Notes: generated by a model not told the origin, from the sequence alone. DNA of 64,000 nucleotides from Allantophomopsis cytisporea (GCA_024752435.1 CP103029.1:1302001-1366000), one strand, 5' to 3'; positions 12,316 through 26,610 are shown, counted from the stretch's first letter. A program made the numbers and translations.

Positions 12316-13599
12316 ACTAATCATGCTCTCTAAAAGAAATTCTAGTATTTGATATTATAATCGTGGGAATTGGAATTCAAGTGTTCGAATGTAATACCTA
12401 ACCCATATGTACGCCTTGTGGCCTCAGGCCCCAATATTCAACAACGCATTTTGAATGTACTTACAATACAGTTTTGAATTCACAACAATCACGACTCTAT
12501 CATTATGATCATTATAATTTGAAAGAAACGATTAGTTATTTAATAAGGTTTCGACCACTGCGACTGCGTGGACAGAAGACGCCGTTGAAGCGTTTTGTTC
12601 CATTGTTGCTAGTTTCACAGCATCGTGGCAACGCAGTGTTCAATCAATTATCAGATACTAAGAAATATCCATAAAATCAATTTATGTCGTAGTTATTGTC
12701 AATTGTCGATGCATCTGTGTGGAGTCGACGAAGAGCGGTGGAGAGAGGTAGTTGGAAAATAGAACATCACGTGCGGCCTTTTCAGGGACCATTCCCCACG
12801 ATCCAGGAACATGGCCGTGGCTTGCAGTGACAGGCAGCTTAAAGTCAATAAGCTTTGGAGCCGCACTAGAGGAGTATCGACGGCAACATGGTATTTGGAC
12901 ATTTTGATGTGGTGTTTTGTATCACTTGAAAGCTTCTCAAAAGGCGGTGAAAGATTCTCAAAGACAGCGGGAATGAGTTGTAATGAAATTTCCAAGACGG
13001 TATGAGGTTTTTATGACAAAAAGAGCTCATTTTACGATCATTTGAATTCGTTGTTGTAATGGAACAATAAGGCGATCTTGAAGGTTGAAAAGGCTGAGGG
13101 TTCATCATCTGTGGATTTGGAGGTGGCGCTAGTCAAGTGTTGCGCTAGCCATACCTTAAGCGAGCAGGTATTCAATGCGCGACCTGCGTGTATGCGAAGG
13201 AGGATTGTCATTCCCTACCTACGTGAAGGGCTGTCCAACTTCTATTGTATGCGCCTGGTATTGTCTTTCATTCATCAATACAATACTTCAAAACAACTTT
13301 GCTGCTATTATAGATCTTCTACTCACTCTATCTATTGACTAAAGAGGCATATAATCACTCAACGATCATTCATTCACATCCGGACGTCACCAATAACAAA
13401 GCTGAATTTCAACTCGAACAACTTCATTTCCAACAATCGAATCCTGAATGATCACGATCTTTCATGACAGTTCAATCTTCGTTAAAACTACGATGCGCCT
13501 CTAATTGTGCAACATAAGTTTTCTCACAAGACAAACTTCCATTGACTGTGTTTCGCGTCGACAACAAAGGTCCTAGAAGACAGCTCTCGGTTATCAAAG
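12316..13599. other. Intergenic: SDR 3' flank and YTA7 promoter/leader
   Basis: No gene is supportable here; frames on both strands stay under 100 codons and show no domain. The 250 bp before the YTA7 start is A/C-rich and probably the 5' UTR. I see no repeat of note. Confidence 0.5.
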
Positions 13600-16500
13600 A
13601 TGCCTGTTGGAAAGCGCCGCATTGACAACTTTGATCCTAACAAATCCGACTCGGACGACGAGAATTTCGAGATCGACAACAGCCGGCCACGTAAGAAGCC
13701 GAAGAAGTCCAGATCTCCGAAGAAAAAGTCTGCTGGACGCCGGAAGCGCAAAGGCAGATACGGTGGCTCAGATATCTCAGACGACGACGACGTCAGTGAA
13801 AGCTCCCTTGACAATCCATACTCGTCAGAGGAGGTAGAGTCGGAACCTGAGGTGGATGAGATGACCGGACGACGTAAGAGAAGTACAAAGATTGGAGTTA
13901 CGTACAAGGAAAGCGAAGACGGCAGTGACAGCGACCTTAAAACATCAACAAGTGAGGACGAAGACATTGTAGCATCAACACCCAAGAAACCACGAACACA
14001 ACCCACCCAAACTCAATCTCAACACATAATCAAATTGAAGGTACCAGCAAAAGCAACATCGTCTGCCCCAGCTCGCACAGCAAGGACTGGAAGCGTCGCA
14101 CGCTCCACGCGAAGGACAAGCAATACACCAGCAACTGTGCCCAGACGTACCAGGCGAGCAACGACCGAAGATCCGGAAGATTTGGTCGCGCTCACTACAT
14201 CCGGCCGTCACGCAGAAGTGATACGACACGGCTCGCAAAGCCCTAAAACAGTCGGACGAAGAGCAACTCGAGGAGCTAAAGGTATCAAGGCACCTGTCTC
14301 AATAATCAAAGAAGAGATTGAGAGCAGTACTGCCGAACAGAATAACGAAGACGCCACAATGGATGCCACTGAGGAAGCCACAGAGCTCCTTCCTGTGGAT
14401 GATGCGCTTGCGCAATCCATCCCAAACACCCAAAACACGGCACCAGAAGATGACGAGGACATGGCTGACGCCGATGGTAACGAGGAAGATGCCCCAGCCC
14501 CAGCTGCAGCCGCCGATGACGATGATGACGACGACGACGACGATGTACCAGTTAGGCGGACGAGAGGAAGCCGAGCCGAGCCTACCGCGGATGCAGCTGA
14601 CGAGGCTGTAGAGGAATCAGCTGCTCCGATGGAACCTACGGGAAGAAGACTTAGGGCCCGAAAGTCAGAACGCAATACTCAAGATGCAAGCAGTGACTTT
14701 GAACCACCAGAGGAATCTGCCGAGGAAGATGTATCTGCTTCAGAAGCTTCCCCAACAAAAGCTGGCGCAGAGGATGACTCTAGTTCTGGAGCTGCAGGTC
14801 GCGGCAGAAGAGGCAAGTCAGCACGCGGCAGAAGTGCTCGCAGAGGTGTTGCAAGTGGCTCAGAATCCGAAGATGAAGTCGACCGTGATGAGGTAGGCGA
14901 AGAGTTGATGGAGCTGAAGGGAAGCCGCAAAAGAAGACCAGTGAGAAGAGATCCAGATATTCTCTACGAAGGTACCAAGTCGAGACGTGAGCGCAAGCCT
15001 GTGGACTATAGCATAAAGCCAATGGATCAAATATATGCTGCTGACGAAGAAGAAGGCGAAGAGGCAGCTCCAACACCCACCAAACGCGGCAGAGGCGCAC
15101 GTGGAGGTGCAAGTCAGCCTTGGGAACGAAATCTTTACACAACTTACGGTCCATTTGGTGGAGCTGGAGGACCTGCACCCGTTATTGGAGGGCCTTGGGG
15201 TACTGGTGCGACTGGCGGTGTTGATTCTGACAGTAGTGACGATGAAGGAATTCACCGTGGTAGCATTGCAGGCAACGTTGGAATGACGCCGTCGGCTGCT
15301 ATGCCAGCTGGTCTACTTCCTGGACTTGGTCAAACTCACAATGCTGATACTGCCATGGCTGGTACTCCTGCGAATCTAGGCAAGGTCAAAAGCGTGAAGT
15401 CTCTTGCTGATGCCGATCCTCTTGGTGTCGATCAAAATGTCGACTTTAGTAAGATTGGTGGTCTTGAAGGCCACATCGACCAGCTTAAGGAAATGGTGCA
15501 AATGCCACTGCTATACCCTGAGCTTTTCATGAGGTTTCATATCACTCCTCCACGTGGTGTTTTGTTCCACGGACCTCCTGGTACTGGTAAGACATTGCTT
15601 GCACGAGCTCTAGCAGCAAGCGTCGGCTCTGGTGGCCGAAAGATCACGTTCTACATGCGCAAGGGTGCTGATGCATTGAGTAAATGGGTTGGTGAAGCTG
15701 AGCGTCAACTAAGACTTCTCTTTGAAGAGGCAAGGAAGACACAGCCAAGTATCATCTTCTTCGATGAGATTGATGGCCTCGCTCCTGTCCGATCCAGTAA
15801 GCAAGAGCAAATCCATGCCTCGATTGTTTCAACACTGTTAGCATTGATGGATGGTATGGATGGACGTGGACAGGTCATTGTCATCGGTGCAACCAATCGC
15901 CCAGACAACATCGATCCTGCCTTGCGTCGTCCTGGACGCTTTGACCGAGAATTCTACTTCCCGCTGCCTGACACAGAATCTCGACTTTCCATCATCAACA
16001 TTCATACAAAGGATTGGGGCATTGATGAAAACTTCAAAAAATCTCTGGCAGATGTCACAAAGGGATACGGTGGAGCTGATCTTCGTGCGCTGTGTACAGA
16101 AGCCGCCCTGAACGCCATGCAACGCACATACCCCCAGATCTACTCCTCAAACGAAAAACTCATCGTCGATCCAGAGAAGATCAAGATCACTGCTAAGGAT
16201 TTCATGATTTCTGTGAAGAAGATTGTTCCATCTTCTGAACGTGCAACTGCTTCAGGAGCAGCCCCTCTTCCCAAATCAATTGAGCCTCTTCTGCGTGCAC
16301 AGTTAAAGGACCTGGAAAACATTGTCGACAGCCTTATTCCAATCAAGAAAAAGGTCACTGCCTTACAAGAGGCCATGTTTGAGCAATATGAAGACGAAGA
16401 TCACGGTTTCGGTCGTGAGACTATGCAACAGGAATTCGAGAATTCTCGTGTATATAGACCGCGCCTTCTGATTGCTGGTGCATCTGGTATGGGCCAACAA

Positions 16501-18735
16501 TATCTTGGCGGTGCTATCCTCAACCACTTCGAGGGTCTCCACGTGCAAAGCTTTGATCTTCCAACCATATACAGCGATTCTTCAAGAGTAAGTTTTTCTT
16601 TTTGTGGATGTTCTCAGTACTAACACATTTTTAGTCTGCTGAAGCCGCTATTGTTCAATTGTTTTCAGAAGTCAAACGTCACAAACCGAGTGTTATCTAT
16701 CTGCCTGGCGTTGATACTTGGTATCATACGTTGAGTGAAGCAGTCATCACTACTTTCATTGGACTTTTGAGATCTGTCAAATCAACAGACCCAGTCTTGG
16801 TTTTGGGTGTTTCTGACACAGAACCTGAAAAGATGGACCAGGAACTGCTGCGGGAACTCTTTGGTTTCTCTAAGAAAGATCGTTATACAATACTTCGCCC
16901 TACAAAAGTAAAGACACGCATATCGTCTATCTATAGTAACGCATATGCTAACAATAATTTAGGAAATGCGACAGGAGTTCTTTTCGAGTATCGTGACTTA
17001 TATCAAGAAGAATCCACGAGATTTCCCAGATCCTGTCAACCGCAAAAAGAGAAAGCTGGAGCAACTGCAGATCGCACCTCCTCCCCCACCAAAGGAGCCA
17101 ACGAAGGAAGAGATCAAGGCCGTAAAGAAACGGGATCACCAAATCTTGAATCTTCTCAAAGTCCATCTCCAACCAATTATGGATCAGATTAATCGGAAAT
17201 ATCGCAAGTTCCGCAACCCAGTAATTCCCCCAAACGTGATTCAATACCTCTATGATGAGCAAGATCCACACCATGTCCGCCCAGATATCGCTCAGAGCCA
17301 GTTCAGACCTTACGAACTTGATAAAGACAAGGATGGCGTTACTGGATTGCGTGAGACTGCGAGTGGTAAATTTTACTACAACTTGGAAACTACGACGATC
17401 GAGGAGCGACTTTCAAATGGTTTCTATGCCAGAGCAAAGGATTTCTTGGCCGATATTCGATCACTTGCAAAGGACGCACGAAATATTGGAGATAAGGATC
17501 GTACTTTGAAGGCGAACGAGTTGCTTACCAATGCGGAGGTTGACGTTGACACAGTTGAGAAAAACCCTCTACTTGCTGACTGTGAAAATGTCTATCAAAG
17601 ACAACTCCAACGCGCCAAGGAGAAGGAAGAGAAGTATCGTAAACGAGCGGAACTCGAAAGACTTTCATTGATTGGTTCGACCAACCCGCCAGCAGGACAG
17701 AACGCTTCTCTGGAATCTCAAGCTCCCGGTCCACTTATACTTGGTGAAGCTATTCCTGGTAGCAATAGAAACCCAGGTCCTCTGAACACACCATTCCAGA
17801 CATCTGTATCAAACGGCTCTGCTACAGGAGCCGAGCAACAGAGGCTGAGCAACGGTTCTTCTGTGCCTTCCGGTCACAGCGGAGGAGATTCTCAGATGGG
17901 AGGCACAGATGATGGGAACAGTCAGCAGCACCATACACCTTCGAACTCGCAGTCGCAGGCCATGCAACCACCAGCATCACAATGGCCACGCATGCCCCCA
18001 AACCAATCGACTCACTCCGCCTACGCGACAGGAAACAACACCCAACTGACCCAGCAGAGTCAGCGATCTGCTTTTCAGCCCATCTCTCAAGATATGTCAC
18101 CTAGTGCTTTGATTAACGATGCCAGCACCACAACCTCAGGCAAGAAGACCGGCTCTAGCGAAGGTTGGAGTATAAATGCAAACGGCAAACGTCATGGATC
18201 GCCCACTGATTCCCAAATGCCAGATACTCAGGACGGCAATTCTCAGTCTCAAACGGAAGATTCTTCCTGGCTGCACAGTCAAGTTCATGGACTTGGCAGA
18301 GGTCAACATAGTATAGTGGCCCAGAGCCCAAGTACAAACTCTCAACACAGCTCCCAGAACCCTCCTATTCCTCCTTTCAATGCACCCATCAAGCCGCCTG
18401 CTCAGCTGGCTAATATCCTCAACTCTCCAGTTGTGGGTCCCTCAGTTCCTTCCAGCTCTCAGGGTAGTAGCGACAAGGAGTTTATTCTCACAGATGACAC
18501 GATTGATAAGCTTTTGCCAGACCTGGTCACTCGAACTAGCGGTTGTACTGTCGAGCAAATGGAACAGGTCAACAGAGAGCTGATGGATACTATTTGGAGA
18601 CTGAGAGGCGAGTTCAACAGGGATTGGGTGGCCATGGAGGTTGTCAGAGTGTTTAATGAGTGTATCGATGATATTGAAGAGATGCAGAGAATCGCTCTTG
18701 GCAGTCAGCCTCAGGGAAGCCAAAATTCTGTTTAA
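13600..18735 (+). CDS. YTA7: AAA+ ATPase with bromodomain-like region, Yta7/Abo1/ATAD2 homologue
   Basis: Three exons: 13600-16587, 16635-16907 and 16963-18735, separated by 47-bp and 55-bp introns in phase 0. The protein is 1677 residues, somewhat longer than the yeast protein and typical of filamentous fungi. The N-terminal ~600 residues are disordered, with alternating acidic and Lys/Arg-rich blocks and a run of Asp near residue 305-315. AAA1 carries Walker A GPPGTGKT at residue 658 and Walker B IIFFDEIDG at about 718-726. AAA2 (from about 954) is degenerate: GASGMGQQYL replaces a P-loop. A bromodomain-like region follows at roughly 1140-1340, then a Gln/Ser-rich tail. The family forms hexamers on chromatin that load or remove histone H3-H4 and affect nucleosome density and transcription. 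Start context tcaaagATGCC is acceptable. Long antisense Ser-rich frames inside this gene are shadows. Confidence 0.94.
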
Positions 18736-21700
18736 GGTCTTTTTTTGGTATAGTAGCACTGGTATAGATGAGGGTGATCCCTTAACTGAAGATTATTCGT
18801 CTTTCATGGACAAGGCGTTGCGGTTTGATTATTTTGTCCTGTACTCTAGGTCAATGGATACATTTGCATCAAGTTACTGAAATGAACTGTGATTTGAGTT
18901 AGGTACATTTAGTCATTGCCCATACACGTGTAACTATAACCTTCTCATATGTCATTACCATTCTGCTTCTGTTGCTGTTGGAAATACCTTAGTTTCAGGG
19001 CTTTATTATACTCTTCAACAAAACACATGTTCAAGATAATCTAAGATCTGAAGAACACAACCCAGGCACTAGAAATACTCTAACTATCAGACCATTCCAA
19101 CATACCCAAATGACTGAGCCCACCAGATAATTCAAGACCCTACTGCAACTCTACTCTTTACTCTATTCTAGGTATCCTCAGCTAAAACATAATACATAAC
19201 CAGCACATAGCCGCATGCAGAAACTCCCCATCGCGTGTCATCCCAATCTGGGTGAATCGCAAGTGCTACTACCGTTTTCAGCGTCCGCTTGCGACCTCTC
19301 CACTACCTTCCAAAAGTCAAATCCGCAATTCGGCTGCAGTACGGAGTAATTCAGTACTGTGAATACAACGGTATATCTTTGGGTCTGGTCTTGCTGTGGT
19401 GATAATTTACTGAGTGTGCTCTGTGTCTATTGAGGTATGGCGGGGCTGTGGAATGTGGAGTGGAGCACAGCACGGAGTATAGGGATATAATATGTGCTAT
19501 TCTATAATAATTGTATGAGATAATGTTGTAAGTAGGATAATGTAGGTACTGTACAGACGAACACTCTCCAAACACTCTATGCACAAGATACCTCCAAGTG
19601 CAGCCTCCAAATCCCAGAAGCCTCGGTCTACGATTCATGAATGCAAGACTGTTTCGAGACCATGCACAAGATGTCCTTACATCCTGCACCCACAACTCCT
19701 TATCCTTTCACTTCGGAATTCCATCCAACTTCTTACTCCATACGATAGAAATCCCCTTATCACCGATCCTCCTCCCCTGCAATTGGTACTTCATCCGTCA
19801 ATCCCCGTGTATGACCATCGTGTGTGGGTGACTACTGTACATACTTCGCAGACCCCGTGCTCGGTGCACATCTCCAAAGGACTTAAGCTTGTTTTTAACG
19901 TGCCGGGATCGAGGGCTTGTCGTTGGTACCTTTGCTGTCACAGTACACTGAGCGGTCATGTCCTTGTTGATCTTTGAAAGTTTGAATGTGTGTCTGTGTT
20001 GTTGGTCTGGCTATGTTACTTCCCTACATTATTCATCGTTGTGGGTGAGGGATGTGAGGGATGTGCATTCTTTGCTGTTTCTATGGCGATGGAAAGCTGT
20101 AGAACACATGGTTGTATTGTAAACCTGGATGCGGGGTCCTTCTCGTATCATCATCATTCCTGTCATTTTAGAGCAGTCTATAAGTATGAAATGCGCTTGA
20201 TTTCAGTAGATATCTCCCTCCGTATCTTGCAAGACGTATGAACATGTTCATAGATATCGACTCATAGGCCACAATGTAATCGGAATAATCACGGTCATTA
20301 ACTACAAATATGTACTTACTCACATACGAGTACATGATATGTGCATGTACATACAGTACATCCCGATACAAGCAATGCAAAGCACAGGAAGCAAAGTACA
20401 TCATACCTTCATGCTACACTTCCTCGGAGGCGTGCATCATCCGTAGCAAAGCAATATCTCAACACAAGCCTCCTAACCATAACTTGGACCTGCCCCAGGC
20501 GATCCCAATGATAGAAAGGCGGCCCACGGCCACATCGCCGTCAAGAACCAGAAATCAGGCATGTCCTTGCGGAAGTGCCTGAGTAGCTGGCGCAGGGTGC
20601 ATCGGCAGTCTCGCTGGGCTAAGTCGTTGAAGCCGAACATCAAGTATCAATCCATGGACAAAGCGTTCTGTGTCTGGTGATAAGCAGATGCAGCGTGCAT
20701 GAGGTAGGTGGTAAGGTATATTGCTTCCATTGCATGCAACACGGAGGTTGGGGGTCTGCCGTGCGTGTTGTGCTGTGCTCTCTATGTGGGGCTCGTGCGC
20801 GGCCGAGGCTTTCCTCATGAGGCAGGGAGTTAGATACCCGGGTTGCGGAGAGCGCGCGGAAGCTTTATGAGGCACCGCGGGCGCTGCAGGGGAGCAATCA
20901 GTGTGGTGGTGTCGTGAGGGTATGAGGGTGGTAGAGAGTTGTGAGGGTGCTGAAATTGTGTAATTGAGGGGTGGGGGGGAGGAGGAGGAGGAGGAGGGAA
21001 GCCTTGCCTGTTTTTGATGCTCTTTTTGAGGACCTATGAAGTAGATAGGTAGATGATGATAGGCGTTTACCACTTGTCCCGGGCCTTCAAACCAGACATT
21101 GCAAGATGCGCTGAGCACCTCTAACGTTTAACCTTATTGGATGAGCAGATGAACTGCGTTGAATGTTATAACAACCATCATGGATATAACGACGAGGTGA
21201 TGGAGCAGATTGTATGAATGGAGGACGTATAGCTAGGCTGATCGGAGACTTCAGTTTGGGCTGAGCAAGATAGACAGAAAGGTGCATTTCTTTTTTTCTT
21301 TTCTCTTTTCTCTTGTTTCCTTCGTCCTTCTCTTTCCTTTGTTTCCTCTTCGTTCAGCTTTCAGACTGGGTTCTTCGACGTTGTTCGATCATGCTTCTAT
21401 GGCGTCGCATTTCGCCCATTCAGGTAGCTGACGCGGAAGCTAAGCCGTCATTCGGAAGGCCAGGGCCCTTGTCGATTGCTTGTTGATGGTTGCGTCGTTG
21501 CTTCAGTAGAAAGATCGTACAGGGGAATAGAAGGTAGGAAGCTCAGGTGGCAGGCCTTCTATGGTCAGTCCTATTGTAGCCATGATCTCCTTTGAATGGT
21601 ATGTCGATTTGGAGCTGACGAGTTGGACTCGAGCTGCATTGTATTCTTTCGGGTTCGGAGCAGTATCGAGGGCACAGTAATGCAAGGTAAGATTAGAGGT

Positions 21701-23883
21701 CTGAGAAACCAAGAGGGTTCTTTTCGCGATTGTCGTGAGATGGTCATTCTTCTTGAACCTGGTGAAGGACAAGGAGTAGATACTTCCGGATGTATGTATA
21801 CTTGTAGTATATTGGGGGCTTCAATCAGTGTACACATTTCCTTTCACATAATTACGCATTCCAGCTCACATGCACACATTTATTTATACACTCCTCACAA
21901 GACGCCAACGCGCGACACTACACAATGATTGACTTATTCTCGAGTACTTTGCACAATAGCATACTGCACATACGGACATTCATTCAGATTCTTAGACACA
22001 GAAAGTGTGTAGTGTAGTGTAGCCTTCCATGTTGCTAACGTATTCTACTACTCTACTCTATCCATAAGACCTATGTATGCGTTTCGTGCAATCCTATGTC
22101 CAGGCTTCGTAAGTCGTAAGCCTATCTTGTGCTTATCCCGTCCGTCACTCGTCCGATCAATCTAGTGGAGACACAGGCAACAGATCGTCTGGAAAGGGCT
22201 GACAACGGTTATCGATGATCAATTGTGCGCGTCCTCACCTACGTCTTTAGTGCCTGCACAGCCAATGCACCCCATGTCGCTCACTGGAGGGGCCAATTTA
22301 CTGACACTTGCCTTACGGCGCTTGAGGCACAATTTGGCATGGGTCGGTGGAGACTATGGTGGAGAATGTTGGTGGATTCCACCCTGCTCTGCTCTCGGAG
22401 TGAAAGAGAGTGAGAGAGAGTGAGCGAAGTACGACGGCATTGAGAAGATTGTACAGAGAGGGAATACTACCCTGATATTACTTACTTGCATTCGAGCTGA
22501 GCCCAGTTGGGAATTGTATTGATTCCCTTTTCTTTTTTTGGTCTTACGAGAAAAAGAGGGCTGGCTGGGAGTTGTGGAAACTGGCCACTTGGTGCTTCGA
22601 ACTCACCATGTCGCCATGCTTTCGCCCCCCCTCATCCTATCGATCAATCATTAAAGGAATCCCAGACATTTCAATGGGAGAGTGTCAGTCCAAACCATTT
22701 AATCAATCCCTTTTTTTTCTTTTCTTTCCCTTCTTCCCTTTTTGTCTGTTTTCCATGGCCAGTAGTTATCTACCATGATACTTCTCCATATGCTCTCTTG
22801 TTGTTGTTGTTTTTTCCCCCTTCAATGACACGTTTCATAGCACGCCCAAGCCCGAGTGCCGGCCAAGTCGTTCAAACATTTTCGTCCGAGTGCAAGAAGG
22901 CTGAGTTGAGGGCCGTGCTTGGTGCATAAGTAGGGGCGTAAGTCGGCACCTTAGTAATAAGATGAAATGCTACGGAGTAATGTTAATCAGGTGCGCGCTC
23001 CATAAGGCACAGCACAGGTAAAGAAAACCAAAATAAAGCAGTTGAGTGGTTGGTGGTTGACCGGATTGTTCATAACCGAGGCAAATAATGCACATTTCAT
23101 TTGAAGCAAGGCTACGGCTACGAACGAACAACAATATGGTAACCATTCTACCCCCAGCCATAAGCTGCACGCGGCTCTTGATACGGAAGGGACACACCTC
23201 TTGCGTGGCTCATGGAAAATAGGCATCAGCTTTTCCTATCTACACTTAGTTTGGGTGTGGTCAAGGGAGATGGGAAAAGCGAATGGGAGAATTCTCTATG
23301 GAGAAAGAGAGAGAGAGCAAGGAAGCTTGGGGGAGCTCCATTATTATGGAGTAGTCAGTGTTGTCGACTATTCTTGCACCACTGTCAGCGCCAATCCTTG
23401 ACTGGCGTTGGATGGCGTTGATGGCTGAAAAAGGGCTGAAAATCACTTGGCTTTTCTGGGGCTCTCCCTCCCATCTTACTCTGGACTTATCCGTACTTAG
23501 TGGTAATTCATATTTACTCCGATATTATTGCGGAGGTGCTTCTGTTGTTTGCAACGTAGTTGCGTTAGGTATGTATAAATGCATGCTGTGCTGTGCTGTG
23601 CTGGGCTAGGAGTCGAGTTAAATTCAAGTGCACAGTATGTATGCATGCGTGTACCTCAATGGAAGTGAGTGAGCGAGTGAAGCGAAAGGATTGACTAGCT
23701 GAGGATTCCACTCACTCGCTCACTACACTCATTCGTTACACGCTTGAATCTTGTCTTTTGGGTCTTTGGTCTTTGGTTGGGGTGATTTCCGTATAACATT
23801 TCATCTTTTGCATTTCACCGTATTGCCCAGTCGCCATTTACTACTGTATTTGCCTTCGCGCTGATCTGATCTGACCTGACAAT

Positions 23884-23926
23884 AGGATAGGATGGGATGG
23901 GATGGGATGGGATGGGATGGCATGGC
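23884..23926. repeat. (GGATG)n pentanucleotide repeat
   Basis: About eight units of GGATG with one GGATA variant at the left and a GGCATG decay at the right. It is not a telomere-type repeat. Confidence 0.85.
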
Positions 23927-24151
23927 AAGGGATTTCGGCGACTTTCTTCTTTCGGAAATGTTCTAGAATGTGACGTGGATGTTCTTCTATGTTCCACGTC
24001 TCTTCTTTATCATCACCTTATTCCACACGCCTTCTATTTCGTATTCTACTCCGTAAGCACATCTCCCAATCCCTTCTTCTATGCACCTTCTTTCTGCACG
24101 TCTTCCATGCCACTAACGCTAGATCACTTGTAGACGGGCTCCTAAAAGTCC

Positions 24152-24238
24152 CTTACCCTTACCTCACCTCACCCTACCTTACCTTACCTTACCTTACCTT
24201 TACCCTACCCTACCTACCTACCTACCTACCTTACCTTG
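24152..24238. repeat. Interrupted (CTTAC)n / (CTAC)n array
   Basis: About 87 bp built from TTACC, CTCACC and CTACC units, ending in a (CTAC)4-5 run. The C-rich strand superficially resembles telomeric DNA, but the CCCTAA unit is absent. Confidence 0.8.
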
Positions 24239-26588
24239 CATCCATCCATACCTTACCCTTACCACTCTAACTAAGTCCGTATGTACATACCTCGAAATGT
24301 CAAACATGCCCCCGATTGCCGCTTCTTCCATCGTCCCCATTCTTGAACGGAGCAAAGAGAAATAGATAAAACCGGATAACAAGTAAAATATGTACATATT
24401 ATGGGGCCCATGGGCATGTATGTATCCATGAGGATGAACATACATCCAGTAAAGACGAACATGAAATGTCAATATGAAATACGTACTCGCCTCCGATCCT
24501 TTGCGATGATGCTTTGTTACAGTAACATTGGAATCTGATTCCCATTTCCATTTACATTTCCCCTCTCAACTCCATCTTCATTTCCCTCGCCCATCCATCC
24601 ACACCAACACACGCGCGCGCCACAGTAAATAGTAAAAATGCATAGAAAGAATACTAACACTTACATTGTTTATTTGTTTATCTGACCTCACTTCACTCGA
24701 GTCCGTGATACAAATCTCCATATCCATTTTCATACTAAAATGTTTGTTTCTCCGGTCATCATACATACGTACTGGCTGGGTTCTTTCTTACTCTAAGTAT
24801 ACAACAATACCTCTATCTTGAGAATGATCCCACACGCTATTTATACAGGATTGTGTCTAAGGTGACTGTGAGAGAATATCGATCTACCTGGCACTTTACT
24901 CCCCTCCCATGCCCTTCCTTACCTTATTACTACTTTACTTCTCTCCTCTCTCCTCTCCTCTCACCTCACTTCACCTCACCTCACCCCATTCTCCTCTCTC
25001 ATTCTGCACGCTCGCCCATCCCAATAACAATACCCTTCCAAACTGCCTTCATCCTATCAAATACCCCATCCAATTATTGACCATCACATTTCCCAGAGTC
25101 TCCATCGACTCCATCATTCTCCTCATTTACTGCGACATCACTGCTATCCACGGCTTAGTCAATTCAATACTGCCTGTGCGAGAACGGATACAAGAGCCAC
25201 AGTGCACGCCATTCTCGTCCCTTGTCGTCGGAGAAGGTAGGGTCTCCACGCCCAGTTTTAATCAACGCAAAAGAGTCCTGGCCCCTACAGATATAGGTAA
25301 AAATACCACCCAACCCCTACCAGTGCCAACCAAAAACCCTTCCACCCTTCAATGCTTCAATTCTTCAATCCCTACAGCATACCGGATTGAACCTACTGTG
25401 AGCACTTCCCGAGCCATCCATGTCATTGGGAGATGGGCCCTTGGACGATGCCCTGGAAAAGAAAAAAGGACTTGTCGTGCCTGTTCGAGAGAACGATGCC
25501 TTTTCTTTTGTTCACGCGCGCACCCGCAACCCTCGAATCCCCCCATTCACCTTCCCATTTCACACCCCAATTGTAATCCGACCGGGGGCATGTCTATCCA
25601 CTAGCCATTTACAACGTCAGATGGCTGTTGGGTTTCCATTGCCCCAGTACAATATCGGTATCTTTCTAGGCATGTACGAGGGAATAAGAGAGAGAGATGC
25701 GTGTATATATGTATGTACTCTTGGTGTATTATGTATGATGGATGGGTAAGGTATGGATGAATAACTAGCTTTGTTGGAGATTCCCTACGATCACTCCTCA
25801 ACTTAGTTGTGCATCAGCTCCATACCATACCTCACGAAGAAGTTTACTACTTTGATTATACAACACTCCCGTGAAGCTTAACATATCGTCATGAAAACAT
25901 AGAGCACTCGGGTACAATACTCACTCACTTGTACGATCGGAGGACATACATGAATCATACTGGACGCCACTATTGCCTGCCTGCCTGCACTACCTTACCT
26001 TGTGCAATGTGTGTAGGCATGTATCCGTGGTCCAAACTGTATCTACCTACCAACTCTGCTCACATTACCCAGCATTCTCCGCGCTACTACTCAATCCGAG
26101 CATCGAATCGCATCATCATGAAAAAGAGTACATCAATATGGCAGACTCTCTCTCTCTCTCTCCATCATCCCTCATGCCCAACGCTCTCTAGGCCCTGGAT
26201 TTGTGATTCAAGATGGCGCTCGGTTCAAGGCGATCTTGATATTAAGAGACAAGACATATTATTGACAGCCACCCCAGTTATTCGAGACACATTGGAGCCG
26301 CGTGCGCGGAAGAGAAATGAGAATATCGAGCATGTCTCCATGACCTTATTTAACTGCAAGACTGCTTAAGCTGCACATGCGCCAGTATTGTAAGGTCGAG
26401 GTCGAGCTCATCAGGTGATGATTGAAATCCTCATGAAATGAACTGAACTGGACAGAAGAGAGAAGCCTGGTATATTACGTACAGACAGATGCACATCATT
26501 TCGATTTTGATGCTTGTAGGTGTCGATTAGATTTTTGCATAGGTGAGAATGAAGAGCAAGTTGAACAGTGACTGCATTGTGTATTCGG

Positions 26589-26610
26589 TTGGTACGTACG
26601 TACGTACCAA
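26589..26610. repeat. 22-bp perfect palindrome
   Basis: The sequence TTGG + (TACG)3 + TACCAA reads identically on both strands over 22 bp. It could form a cruciform or bind a dimeric protein. Its core is also a short (TACG)n run, so it may simply be a microsatellite. Confidence 0.8.

Larger units (their letters stand above)
18736..24850. other. Gene desert, left half (3' of YTA7)
   Basis: No convincing coding region on either strand. The longest frame (minus strand, 20555-21118) opens with GTG rather than ATG, is low complexity and matches nothing I know. The stretch holds copies of the TACGGAGTAAT motif (19340, 22971), a GGA run near 20980-21000, a (GGATG)n array and a TTACC/CTACC array. 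A non-coding transcript or a tiny spliced gene cannot be excluded. Confidence 0.55.

Noticed and set aside
14208..14675. 155-codon antisense frame inside YTA7
   Set aside because: The poly-Ser protein is the shadow of Asp/Glu codons on the coding strand.
20555..21118. 187-codon minus-strand frame
   Set aside because: It opens with GTG, is Ser/Pro/His-rich with no domain, and includes a (TCC)n run.
22560..22640. T-loop-like TTCGAA on the minus strand
   Set aside because: The flanking bases do not pair into a T stem and no A-box precedes it.
24152..24238. Possible internal telomere repeat (CCTTACC-like)
   Set aside because: The unit is TTACC/CTACC, not CCCTAA, and it is interrupted.
24909..25604. 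231-codon + frame with a real ATG
   Set aside because: Its N-terminal half is Leu/Ser/Pro from CT-rich tracts, no domain is visible, and composition alone explains the open frame.
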